DNA from: Isoetes taiwanensis
Taxonomy: Eukaryota; Streptophyta; Lycopodiopsida; Isoetales; Isoetaceae
Direction of reading: 5' to 3'
DNA length: 64,000 nt
Assembly (NCBI GenBank): GCA_021234155.1
Contig: JAJEKV010000099.1
Location: 1,572,297 to 1,636,296, forward strand
Shown: positions 43,036-54,278 of the stretch, in pieces
Position numbering within the stretch: the stretch's first letter is position 1
Layout of the letters: each line of letters opens with the position of its first letter
Made by a program: the position numbers and the translations under genes
Notes under the pieces: model-generated
Databases searched by the model: none
Told to the model about the DNA's origin: nothing
What the model saw: the letters and a program-made list of their open reading frames with translations, nothing else

Positions 43036-44979
43036 GTCTCCCTTAATCATCTTTGCAAATTTTGCTACTTCAAGTGTAAAAAATATCTTTACAAATTACA
43101 TCTCCTCTTTTGCTACAAATCCTGTCACTTGAGGTTCTAGGAAAAATGCTAACATATAATCCTGGTACTACATGAACATATATCAAGGCCTTATATATGT
43201 AGTCCAAGAAATGATCTAATTAGTTCATTTGCATGAAGATATCAGAGGTAAAGATACTTCAGCATCTCTCTTGTGTGATAACAATGGCTATTTCTATCAT
43301 AAATGACGTCATCTTGCCTAACACATAAAGTGGGAGCAGTTGGATAGTGGCAATATTTCTCCTTTTTTAATTGTTCATATGATCTCAAGGATATGCAGTA
43401 ATTGGCTTTATAAAGTCTCATGTAGGCACACATCAAGAGATGATTTTATATGTTATTCCTTTAAGTAGCTTGTAGTGCTAGTGATCAGAAAGGGTGTTAG
43501 CTTTATTTTGATGTGCCATTGATGATGTTGATGATTTATTATCACGGCCAATCCAGGTCCTCAGGTCCATTAGTGAAGAAATCAAATACATACATATTAT
43601 TAAAAAGTATGCTAAATGATACTTTTTGTCTCCATCTAATCTGACATACTATTCAAATCTTAAATCATTTTCTGATGCTCCCATTAGGCTTAGAGATAAC
43701 CCCCTAACAGTGCAAGATACATGGAAAGTAACAATGGAATGGAATATATTTTTATCATCCATGGAGACCAATTGGCCTATGGGATCGAAACAAGGAGAAC
43801 AACAAGGATATTACTATCAAAATTACGAGGACCCCCTTCCTCCCTTTTCCCGAAGGGTTTTTGAGGGAAAAACCTTGGCAGTAATAAGTATGCTGATAAA
43901 CTGTACAATAATATAATATGGTACAATGCAAAACCATGCCGGAGGATATATCTGAGTGCGCATATCCATGACATGTTGAAGATATGATCCTAGGAAGCCC
44001 ACAAAGGCAATGTCTAATAGCACATCTAGCAGCAGAATAGACGAGATTAACTGAACATATCGTGCCCGGATATGATCGAATCCTGGACAAGTTTGAAGGG
44101 CAGTATTCGTTTTCAGTGGCTCCTTGTTGGCAACACTGATAGATCATATTCTTGTGTGCCATCAGTTTGTGCTATCAGTCTGTGCTTCGTCATGGGCAAA
44201 TATCTAATGTAGGTAGTATTGTGGGCCTCGTGTGAGCATGAGATTGATTTGCTACTGGTATTGTGCCGTCTTAATATGTCCCAGAGGAACTGTATCCCAG
44301 AGTTTGCTAAGAAAGCAAGTATCAAGGTACCAGCTCAAGTGAAAGTGATTGTGATCTTCTTGGACCTGTACGCACCTGCGTACTTGCATGTTCTATCGGG
44401 AGAATCACTGAGCTTGTTTTTCCTTCTAGCAAGCTTTAAGGCACTGTGGACCCAGTGCTGCGGCATAAGCAAGAGTGGAAAGACAAGCATCCCCATACTG
44501 ATCACCTTCTAAAAATAGATGATACGGCGGTCCATTGCAGCCCTTTGAAGCGGAAAAAGACATGTTTCATATAGCAGGATCTGATATGGAACTGTGGACT
44601 TTACCCCCATATGCTCGACCTAAGAAGATCTTCTGCATCTGTTCTAGCTCAATCCAGATGGCGAAGGATAATATTGGGCTCAAACCTCGGGTCCTTATAA
44701 GAGAACGGGCTCTATCAAGGTCATGAACAAGTGCGATTGCCCGAGGCATACCACTTTTCTTTGTGGCTATTGTTCTGCATGGCATGCAGCACTTTCCAGC
44801 TTGATGTGATCGTGCAGCCAAATGGAAGTGTTCCACTATGTGGTAGAAGGAAACTTTACGCCCAAATACTTGGAAGTGGAAGCCACCTCCACATTTTGGT
44901 TCTAGTAAGTGAAGAAGTTTGACAAATTATTGGCAAGGCAAGGCAATAAAGGCAACCTATGGTCTCTATTTAATTATGA
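43036..44979. other. 1.9 kb without a recognised gene
   Basis: The frames 43626-43916 (+), 43755-44162 (-) and 44219-44512 (+) show no family motif. Base composition is unremarkable. Confidence 0.3.
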
Positions 44980-45832
44980 TGCTAAAAAGGTTTGCTAAAT
45001 AAAAAAAGGGCTAAAGTCATAGCAGAGTTCTATAAACAGAAGCTGAACTTAAATTACACATATCTCAGCAACCAAAGATCGGATTTGGGCAATTCTTACT
45101 TCTCTAAAATGTCTTAGAGTCTAGTTTCTGAAATATGATACTACATCGTCTAGTTTGGTCGAACGAGTGACAGGAGGTCAAAGAAGTTTGCTCTACTCAT
45201 TCACTCTTGATTCTGATTCTAAGAAGGCAATTACTTTTTCCTAGAGCTTCTGTTGTTCTTGTTTAATAATCTATTACTATTTATGGGCCTAATTCTGGGT
45301 GTTTTATATTGAGGACTATTAGCTTGAGGGAGGAGCTAGCATTGGAAGCGAATTGTCAGGTCTTGCCATAATTCTGCCAGTATTAGCACTGAATGACCCG
45401 ATTGGGTGGTGAACTACCATAGATTGGTTATTGTATCCGAACATAACCTATGGTTATAAATTCCCCTATGTGGAATGACATGGCACCACACGATTGGGTG
45501 GGCCTTTTTTAAGCGCTCAAAGGCTTCATTTAGCATAGGGCAGCAACTGAAGGAACTGCCATCCAATCGACTTGGAGAGCAGAATCAGCCCTTAGGCTCC
45601 CAGAAAATGCATCAAAAAAGGATTTGGAGTAGTATTTAAGGATCTGGGATTTCCAAAGCCGGGGCATAGCAGGAGCTTCTGATCTTCTCCGAATAATTCT
45701 TATCTAGATTGTAGGCATCAATTCTGAGGCAGTGACTCTGTAACACCGTGGGGAAAGCAGGGATTTCGAGGGTAGATGCGGTAGATGTGAATTGATGCAG
45801 TTCATCGCTCCGGTACAAGGAAATCTATTTCA
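44980..45832 (+). promoter_or_regulatory. 5' LTR of chromovirus copy 2 (left border uncertain)
   Basis: The right border is set by TTTCA followed by the primer site TGGTATTAGAGC at 45835-45846 (initiator-Met type, one mismatch). A TATA-like TATTTAAGG lies near 45632-45640. U3-like sequence runs leftwards to about 44.98 kb; no second LTR copy in the window allows the start to be fixed. Confidence 0.6.
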
Positions 45833-45860
45833 ATGGTATTAGAGCAGGTTAGAGGCTAAC

Positions 45861-46711
45861 ATGGAGAAGGAGATTGATATGGCAGCAAACCCTCTTATGG
45901 GTTTGGCTTCCCTTATTCCCGAAGGAGGAGATAATATAAATCTTGATGATATTGCTCTACTAGAGGAAGAAATAATGGATTTGGATGAACTCACATCCAA
46001 ATTCCATAATGATGGGCTTGATGATCAGCAAGTAGATCATCAAGTAGAGGAGCTTGCAGCCAAATAAACCCTAGTTACACCAAAAAACTTAGAAGATCCG
46101 GATCCTTTTAAATTTTAGAGGGAGTTCATTATGCCAAAGCAAGGATCTATGAATTGATGGAGCAAGTTGCATAAGTTAAAATTGAGCAAGCACATACCAA
46201 CCAGTTGCTTAACAATCTGCAACTACAATTAACAAAGCAAGCTAATGAAGCTGCAGAGAAAGATTGAGAAAATTATTTGATACTATAACCCGATTATTGG
46301 AAAAGGGTTCAGGGGACACCAATGCCAATGGGGAACCTAACTAGGCTCGTGGAGCCCGTGGGAAGACCTTATCCCATATAAACCCCTTGCATGTACCCCC
46401 ATCTGCAATTGCAAATCAAAGTAGCCAAGCTTAGGAAATTGGAGCTAGGATGATGGATGCAAATCTCACACAAGAACTGGAAGTTCTAGCAGCCTTGTCA
46501 CTTGAGGAAGTCAATGGGCTAGAAAAACAAGATCATTCTGAATTCTGTGGTATTGAATCAGTAGGACAGACCATTCAATGGATTAATTTGTTAGAAACCT
46601 ATTTTCGAACCATCAATAAGGGAGATGCAGCTAGAGTGCTGCATGCTACTCTCCAGTTGTGGGAAGTTGCCGCTTCTTGGTGAGGTCTTCTCCTGGAGAG
46701 GAGTGGAAATT
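45861..46711 (+). pseudogene. chromovirus copy 2 gag, N-terminal and capsid part
   Basis: A short frame starts 15 bases after the PBS (MEKEIDMAANPLMGLASLIP, 45861-46067), acidic and probably the authentic gag N-terminus. After frame breaks, 46450-46683 encodes MMDANLTQELEVLAALSLEE and TIQWINLLETYFRTINKGDA, the capsid region shared with copy 1. GAGTGGAAATT (46701-46711) is the insertion point of the 6.5-kb block; gag resumes at 53225. Confidence 0.68.
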
Positions 46712-47625
46712 CTGGGAAAGGACTCGCGAGAGACACAAAACCGGCCGTAGATAGGCTTGTCATTCATCACACAGCAGTATACAATGTGTAAGAAGAGAGA
46801 GGGGTAGCCGACCATAGGAACAATATCGGACTACCCCAAAAAAGAAAATGTGCTAAGGCATTATAGGAGGGCAATGGCGACAAGTTCTCATCGGGATAAA
46901 AAACCCCGCCCTTTCGGGTTTTCGAGAAAACCCTAATGAGAAATGGTCGCCACCAACCTCGAATGTGTTGCCTAGAGAACAGAGAGAAACCGGACGAGAG
47001 CGAAGGCAAACACAAAGCACGACCCCCAAAAACAACAAAAAAAACCCCATGTAACAACGAGGATGACGAGCGGAAAAACCAATGAGGACCCCAACACCGG
47101 TGGAAGATAACGCAATCTCGCAATACCAAAAAACTCAAAAACACCAGTAAAGAGTTAGAGAAACAAGCCCCGCCATAAAAAGAATGCGTGATCAAGAAAG
47201 CGAGGAAGATATAAGGCATAAAAATAGCGAGTAAAAAAGCATAACAAAAAAAGATAGCATCACCGATAAGGTGGAAAAGCATCACCCAATGGGTGGAAAA
47301 CATGATATCTAAAGATGCATCACCCTCAAGGTGGAAATAACAAAGATCACCAGCAGCGGAGAAAAACACGAAAAAATGCCAAGGAAACAAAGAATAAGGA
47401 AAAAAAAGCGACACCGCGGTGAAAACAACAAAAAGAGGGCAAGAATCAATACTAATACAAATGAAAAGACGTGACGCCCACGCAGGTAGTGGGAAGGGAG
47501 GGTTACGAGAAAGAAGAAAATGCCGATGTGAGAAGACGCCGATAACCACCTGAGAATGGAACTAGCCTAATGCCAGTTTTCGCCCTTTCCCGAATGGCGA
47601 TCCGATGGCTCGGATCGATGGGATT
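46712..47625. mobile_element. Helentron/Helitron2-like unit 1 (~914 bp)
   Basis: The unit starts TTCTGGGAAAGGACTCGCGA at the break in gag. It ends with CCTTTCCCGAAT (47584-47595), then the hairpin CGATCCGA-TGGC-TCGGATCG (47598-47617) and ATGGGATT. An inverted repeat at the 5' tip matched internally near the 3' end, followed by a terminal hairpin, is the asymmetric TIR arrangement of Helitron2/Helentron elements, which insert at T-T. It is non-coding and A-rich on the + strand. The long minus-strand frame (47549-46767) is a by-product of the lack of A on that strand. Confidence 0.58.
47253..47338. repeat. three short CACC/GGTG hairpin repeats in unit 1
   Basis: GCATCACCGATAAGGTGGAA, GCATCACCCAATGGGTGGAA and GCATCACCCTCAAGGTGGAA start at 47257, 47279 and 47318. 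Each can pair CACC with GGTG around a 5-6 nt loop. Confidence 0.8.
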
Positions 47626-50600
47626 CGGGAAAGGACTCATGTAGAGACACAAAAACCGCCGACTACCAAAGGACTTCCTTAACTATAAACCCAGCGCCCG
47701 CGAAACCTCCGTGTGTTGAGTTGGGTCTTGAAGCACATAGCGAGAGTGAGAAGAAGAGGAGCGCCAACCGCGGAGTGAGCGCGCGCGCAAAGATCAGGTG
47801 GAACTCCCGAGCGGCGTCGCCAAGCCCCCGCGACGAGTGAATGAGTACCATATCGGGATGGATTCAAGCCGATAGCAAGAAGACACCCCGCCACCACCCC
47901 GAAAGCTGATCGGATAGGATAACGGACGCAAAAAGAAGGAGAGGAACGAAAAAGAGGGCCGCCTGATGGAGGATAGTGACAGGGCATGCGAACAAAGGCA
48001 AGCGAGCTAAAGAAATCGCGATGACCGGGCAAGTTGGTCACGCTTTGGAATGACGAATAAGAAGATCCACATGCGATAAGGAAAAAGAAAGATCACGCCT
48101 AATTGAGGGCAAGGGCCTCCGAGATGCGCAAAAAAGCCGCGAAAGGAAACTACAAACGAGCGGCGCCGCCGTGAGAGGGAAAAGAAGCCGCGACGATGCG
48201 CAAAGTGGAGAACAATCGATAACATGCCGAGGCGGGAGAGGAAGAAAGGTACGAGGAGGGCTAGCGTGACGAAAGGTAGACCGACGAGCCAACGAGGTTA
48301 AAGGTAAAAATGGCTGGAGAGGGAAGGTTGAAAAGTTGATGAAAAAAAGGATATGGTCTGCCGAGGTCAAGAAATGGATGAGGGCGATATCCGAGGATGA
48401 TGAAGAGAGGCAAAAAGGTCGCGAACAACAAAAAGGAGAAGCCGGAAGATAAGGAACAAGATGTAGAGGGCACCAAGCAACAAAGCGGCGGAACATAGCG
48501 AAGTAAGCCAAAAGAGTAGATGAGGCACACGGGAGGAAAAAACTAAAGGCAAAGTCGCAAAGAAAAAAGGAACCTCCTCGGGGGTGAGCAAGCGAGAAGT
48601 AGCTGTCACAACAAATATAAAACCATGTTAACTTCATTCAAATGAACAACGAAAACATAAAGAGTTACATGATCATGACACCCAAAGAAAGGTCGCCAAA
48701 GATGTAGCAATAAAGCCAAAGAAAATGCATCAAAAACGTAAATTTTTTTAATAAAGACGCCAAGCCGATCCCGGCCCAGAGTAAAGGCCACCATGGTGCG
48801 TGTAGGCCAATGAAGAACCACCAAGGATGACGCTTTTATTAATGATCAAAAACAAAATACAAAAGAGATAAGCGTAACAACTAAAATGGCTCAAGAAGAC
48901 CAAGGCCGAGGCAACACAAAGTGAGAAAAGGGTCAATGCTAAGGTGGTGGAGGAAAACACCAACAAAGGAGTAGGATTGAGAGGTATAGTTTGAGAAAAA
49001 TACTCGTTGGAAAAGGGAGGAACGAAAGATTATGAGAGAACCGACGATTTAAAACAATTGTCGCTAGCAGGGCGTAAAAACGACCACAAAAAGTACAACG
49101 GCGGGGTAGAGGAATTGGCAGGGAAGAAGCGTAAAGAGAAGCAGAGGAAGGGTATGGCTAAGGGCTTATAAGAAGATAGACGCTTTCCCCGGGCGTAATT
49201 TCTTAGCCCGATGCAAGCGCTGACTCCTCCTCAAGAAAAATTCAAACTAGGGACTCGCTAAAGTGCAAGGCGACGCCATAACCATGTTGATCAAAGAATA
49301 AGAACAAATTTCATTTCCCTCGATCCGCCAAACGCCACCTTCCTCTACCATCCGCAAAAGACATCATCCGGAATGGCAACCCCCAACATAGCAAGACGGC
49401 CATGAATCCATCGAAAACGAAAGTGTCCATAGCGCGACGCAAACTCGTGAGGTAATGCCGCATGAGTCGCGGGGTCAAAAGAAGGAGTAGGACGCGCGGA
49501 CCCGCCCCGATCGTCCCGCTGGAGATGCTCAAGTTGAGTCCGAACCGACAATTGCCGGGCCATCGAAGTCCTGGAGAGCTCGGAGTGTAGCCCGTGTCGC
49601 TGAAGCTCGCGTAGCAAAACCGAAAGTGAATTCGTGAGAAACAAAGCGCCGAAGACACAAAGTAGCCGTGAAGCGGAAAATGCAAAGGCGGAAGAGAAGA
49701 AAAAAGAGGAGCCAATTGAGTAGGAGACACGTAAAAGCGGGACCAACGGAGAAGAGAAAGGAGCAAAGAAAGGCCGAGGGAGACCAAAAGAAAAGTAGAT
49801 AGATGATGTAAATGGGGAAGTGGAGGAGAAAGGGAACCGTGGTCCCAAGAGTCGCCTCAAGGAAAGGGAAGCTCGCCGCTGATCGCCGAAAGTACCGCCA
49901 GCACGAAGCCAGAAGCCGTAAGCGAGAAAGTGATTAAGAAGAGCCGTGGCGCTTGCAAGGGATCTGGATCAGCTCAATGACCTGGAAAAAGAAGGTCATT
50001 AGAAAACAAGAACCATCGTAAAGAAAGGCACGCCGCCACAATGAGGAAGCTGAAGGAATGGCTTAACCGGACGGAAGTCCGCGGAACGATGCGAGGACCC
50101 CAACCGAACGCATCGGGAGCCCAAAAGGAAAAACAATCACGATAAATAATAAGTAACAAGTAATTGAAATAATATGACCAAGAGAAGAAATCGACCTATG
50201 GAAACGAAAAAATGCATAGACAGAAAAAAGACAATGCAATCGGACAGATGTCGCCAAAGAACAAAGTGCAACGGTGCATTCAATAACCGACAAACGAGGT
50301 CCTAGGAATGATCAAAATGCCAAAAAACAAGGAACCCATGACAATGTACAAAAATTGGGTAAACACAAAAAGACAAAGTATAACCCATCAAATGAGGCCA
50401 ACAACGCACAAACCGAAATAGATATCAAAATCACAACATAATATTAAGAATAACACAAACGAGGAGAGGTAAAGAAATCATAACATAAAATGACACAGTA
50501 GCCCAAATATCGCCACAACCATAGAATAGAGCAAAGCATCAAAAAACCCTCTAAAATACAATAGCAAGAAAGAATCCAAACCCACCATGGGCAAATAATG

Positions 50601-53224
50601 AGGAAAGCAAGCTTCATACCAAGAACCCCCATGATCCACTTGCATAATAAAAAGAAAGAAGAAGAACAAACCCATAATAATGTGCAAAAAATGGATAAAC
50701 ATGAAAAGGACAAAAGGCAACTCATGAGATAATGCCAATAAAACAGAAACGATGATAGACGTAAAAATCACAACATGATAGAAAGCACAACACCAAACGA
50801 AAAGGAATCCTAGAGATGAAAAACAGTAGCCCGAATGGCGCAATAACCCCAGAATAGAGCACAGCAAAAAATAATCCAAACCCATCATGGAAAAATAGCA
50901 AAAATAAGACAAACCCAACAATAGAAATAACGATAAAAGCGTGTTTATAGCAAGAAACCCCCTAACTCATGAAAAACGTAAAGAGATCATAAAAAAGAGC
51001 ACCCCATTATAAATCCATAAGTACCTTATGAGAGAAACAACAATAAAGAGGGAACCCCTCAAAAACACTTAGGAAGAAAAATCACATTCTTTTTAAAGAT
51101 CCAAAAAACATGAAAAACGAAACACAAGATAAATGCTTGATAGCATATTATTCAGCAGACAATGCAAAAAGATGAGGCCCACTCATGCAAAACCCCCCAA
51201 GTTGTCAATAATGATAAATAACCCAATACAAAAGCAATAAGATGAAGAGGAAAAGCCAACCTATGGTTGCGAAGAAGATGCATAAACGTTAGAAAGACAA
51301 GATGCAACCTTGCAGATGAACCTAGCTAGGTAGCAGAATCGGAAACATGACATAGGCAATAACGGGAAAAGAAAATGAAACCACCGTAATGCTCCGTATG
51401 CCTAAAAAAGGAAAACAACGTTCGAGAACAACATTTCAAAAGGAAAAATAGGCAACAAGATCGACTTGAACCAGAGCACAGGCAACAATACGAAAAAGAA
51501 AAATATAAAGTTCTTTAATCGCGAATATCCAAGCAGCAGTAACTTTAACCATTATTGCAAAATAATGCATAGAAATTATAACGTTGAAAATAGTTTGATA
51601 CATCGCAAATTCGAATGATGCCAAACATAAAAAATCAAAAACCATGTGAATGCCTATGATTAATAAGAGGATGCCAACATATAGTGAAACCCACGTTGTC
51701 AACCAAACGCAAAAATGTAAAAAAGTAACACAAGAAAAGAGAGATAAGCCCCGAAGTTCAGAACCATGAAAACATATCACAAGACCCCTATAGGTGCGTC
51801 ATACATGAGAAACAACAATAATAATTAGAAACCTTTATAAAATTAAGCACATATAGGAATGGGCAAGAAACCCACAATATTTTGGCGTCTATGATCTAAA
51901 AACAAGAAAAGACATAAACGTGAAACTCTGTAGGTGGTGAAAAGGGAGGAAAAAATCCAACAGGAAAAATCGTAGCGGAACAAAAGGGGCAAGGAACCAA
52001 GATCTAACCTGCGGAAAAAAACCAAAAAGGTATACCTAAAAGAAGTCAGAGGGCCAAAAAGCAAACGGCCAGTAAAAAGGATCTCGTGGCGGTGAAAAAA
52101 CTTAAAGCGGAACCAAAGAATGCACAGAGGGCACAAGAAACCCAAACAGTGTATAAGGTGGTATGGAGCGTAAATCTAAGGGATGAGAACTAAGCCGCCA
52201 GGAAGGAATGGAACCGGATCCCACGACAAGCCCAAGCAAAGAATCGGATTATGGGAGGGCTTAAAACCCAACCGTGAGACGATGAGAAAGGCGAACAGAA
52301 AAAATGAAAAACAAGAAGCCCGAATCAACCCAATGAGGGAAAAAAGGGCATGCAACAAACTCAACAGATGCTCTGGTATGAATATGCAAAAGAATCCCCG
52401 ATCATGTCCACGCTAATCCCAAGACAACAAATGTCGAAAAAATTAGATCTTTGTGGGAGGCTAAGCTTTGGCTTCTGGATTTCGAATTCAATTCAAGGAA
52501 AATTGGCTATGGAATTCGGCAACAACAAATCCGGCTATGGAATCGACCATGCACCCGACATCCGGCGGTATCACCCAACACAAATCTAGCAATCTTCACA
52601 AAACGAGCTACACTAAATCAAATTTAACTAACCCCCGCGTGGATAAGCTCAGGTGGGCCAATAGCTCTGTCCCGAACAGCTCAAGAATACTAAAGCACTC
52701 CACGGCAAAGCGATCCAACCATGCAATGTAGAGCAACCAATACCCGTGAAAATGAACCCAGCAGACCAGAACAAAAAGGCAAAACATCCAATCTAAAACT
52801 TGAACCATAATTACACGTCAACCACGTACCGCCTTGTAACCACCGAGGAGCCCGTGCACCAAAAACTCAACATGCAATGTAAAACAAAGAGAAGCCATGC
52901 GAGCAACGAAGAGAAAATGATAGAACAAAAAACTCAGTAAGAATAAGGCTAAGCATGAAAGCAAGGAAGCCGCACCTTCCAAAGAAGGACGATCAAACTT
53001 CCGCCAGAAGATGCCGGTTGCAAGGAGGTGGAGCAAGGAGGTGGAGACAGACCGAGAGAAGCCGGTGAAGAACTGGCTCTGGCCGAAAGGCCATGGTCGC
53101 TACGAGAAAGAAGAAAATGCTGCTGTGAGAAGACGCCGATAACCAGCCTAAGAATGGAACTAGCCTAATATAGGGGCTCGTCCTTTTCCAGAATGGCGAT
53201 CCGATGGCTCGGATCGATGGGATT
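47626..53224. mobile_element. Helentron/Helitron2-like unit 2 (~5.6 kb), head-to-tail with unit 1
   Basis: The unit starts ATTCGGGAAAGGACTCATG directly at the end of unit 1. It ends with GTCCTTTTCCAGAAT (53180-53194), the same hairpin (53197-53216) and ATGGGATT, where gag resumes with AACAATTGGG. The last ~125 bp (from TACGAGAAAGAAGAAAATGC near 53100) and the first ~30 bp match unit 1; the interiors differ. No Rep or helicase motif is readable. The + strand is strikingly poor in T. The frames over 47663-53229 on the minus strand are Phe/Ser/Leu-rich and not credible. Confidence 0.58.
50333..50890. repeat. diverged internal duplication (~280 bp) in unit 2
   Basis: The stretches 50333-50615 and 50668-50890 share CCCAT.A.AATGT.CAAAAA, ATCACAACAT, ACAGTAGCCC and AATCCAAACCCA.CATGG in the same order, about 335 bases apart. 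Confidence 0.65.
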
Positions 53225-54262
53225 AACAATTGGGCAGAATTTTGCAGTGCCTTTAAGCAAGAACACGTCCCCCACCATGATGAACATCATGCCTTGATCC
53301 AATTAAAAACATCAGGCAGACGTGCACTTTATAGCAGTATATCAACATATTAAGAGGTGTGCTTGCAAGGATCAAGGATATGCCCACTTGGATGCAAGTG
53401 AGTCATTTTGCGGATGATCTTCGGGACCATATCCTCAAGGCATATATTAGGTAGTTAAGTCCAAAGTACTTTGAGTCTGTCGTGTCCTTGGTACGGATTT
53501 TAGCAGGTTCTCCAAAGGAAGAAAGGAAAGAAGAGAACAAGAAATTTCATCGCTTTCAACAGTGGAAGAAAAGAAAATTCAAAAATAAGCAAGAAGGACC
53601 CAACAAAATGGCTAGAGTAGCCTAAGTTATTTCCTCAAATAGTGATAAGGGCAAGGGTCAGACCTCTTCAGGGGAGAAGACACTAAACCCCACAAAAAAA
53701 AGAAGGTAATCGCCTCCACAACTAAGAAAGTGAAGGGAGGACCAAAGCAACTCTCTACCATAGCTCGGGGTCGGGGAAAGCTCAATTCGGTAAGTAAATG
53801 TAACTTTGTTAATAAGTTATCTGTTTACTTGGAAAAATAAATGATAGAAATTTTATTATCCTTATTGACTTGGGAAGTACTAACAATTCCATTTATGTAG
53901 ACTTAGCACAAGAATTAAAGTTGGAAATGGTTCGAGTGGCACTATACGAGATTGAGATTGATGCTGGGAAACAAATTCAACATTGGAGCCACGGGGTGGC
54001 AAGTGTGCGTTTGACCATTGGGGACTATGAGAAAACAACGAGTTTTGATTTAGCAAAACTCACAAGATTTCATGATACTGGGTATCAAATGGCTTCAAAT
54101 GATTAACTCCTATCGATTGAAAAAATCATTCGTTAGTTATTTTTTGGGGAGAAAAAGCGATAAGGTATTCCTTATGTAGCTTCCTCTAAGTTAATAGTTG
54201 ATATGCAAGGCAAACATTGTTCCTGTTCCAATATTAATGAAAAATATCTTGTCTATGTTCTT
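53225..54262 (+). pseudogene. chromovirus copy 2 gag C-terminus and protease
   Basis: Gag resumes after the Helentron-like block and runs, with stops, to 53790 (SLPW/IARGRG-type end). It lacks the zinc knuckle kept in copy 1. The protease frame (53870-54106) reads GSTNNSIYVDLAQELKLEMV. The active site is D-L-G (LIDLGSTNN) instead of D-S-G. Then come GDYEKTTSFDLAKLTRF and a G-x-x-W end shifted out of frame. At 53606-53616 GGCTAGAGTAG is the empty site of the MULE seen in copy 1. Confidence 0.7.
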
Positions 54263-54278
54263 GACTTCCCCATAGATT

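Noticed and set aside
47253-47338. CRISPR-like repeated units
   Set aside because: The three short hairpin units have no regular spacers, and this is plant-like nuclear DNA.
46767-50921. Long minus-strand frames (260, 199, 171, 158, 147 residues) rich in Phe, Ser, Leu
   Set aside because: They overlap in several frames, have no domain motif and are explained by the near absence of A on that strand, which removes stop codons.
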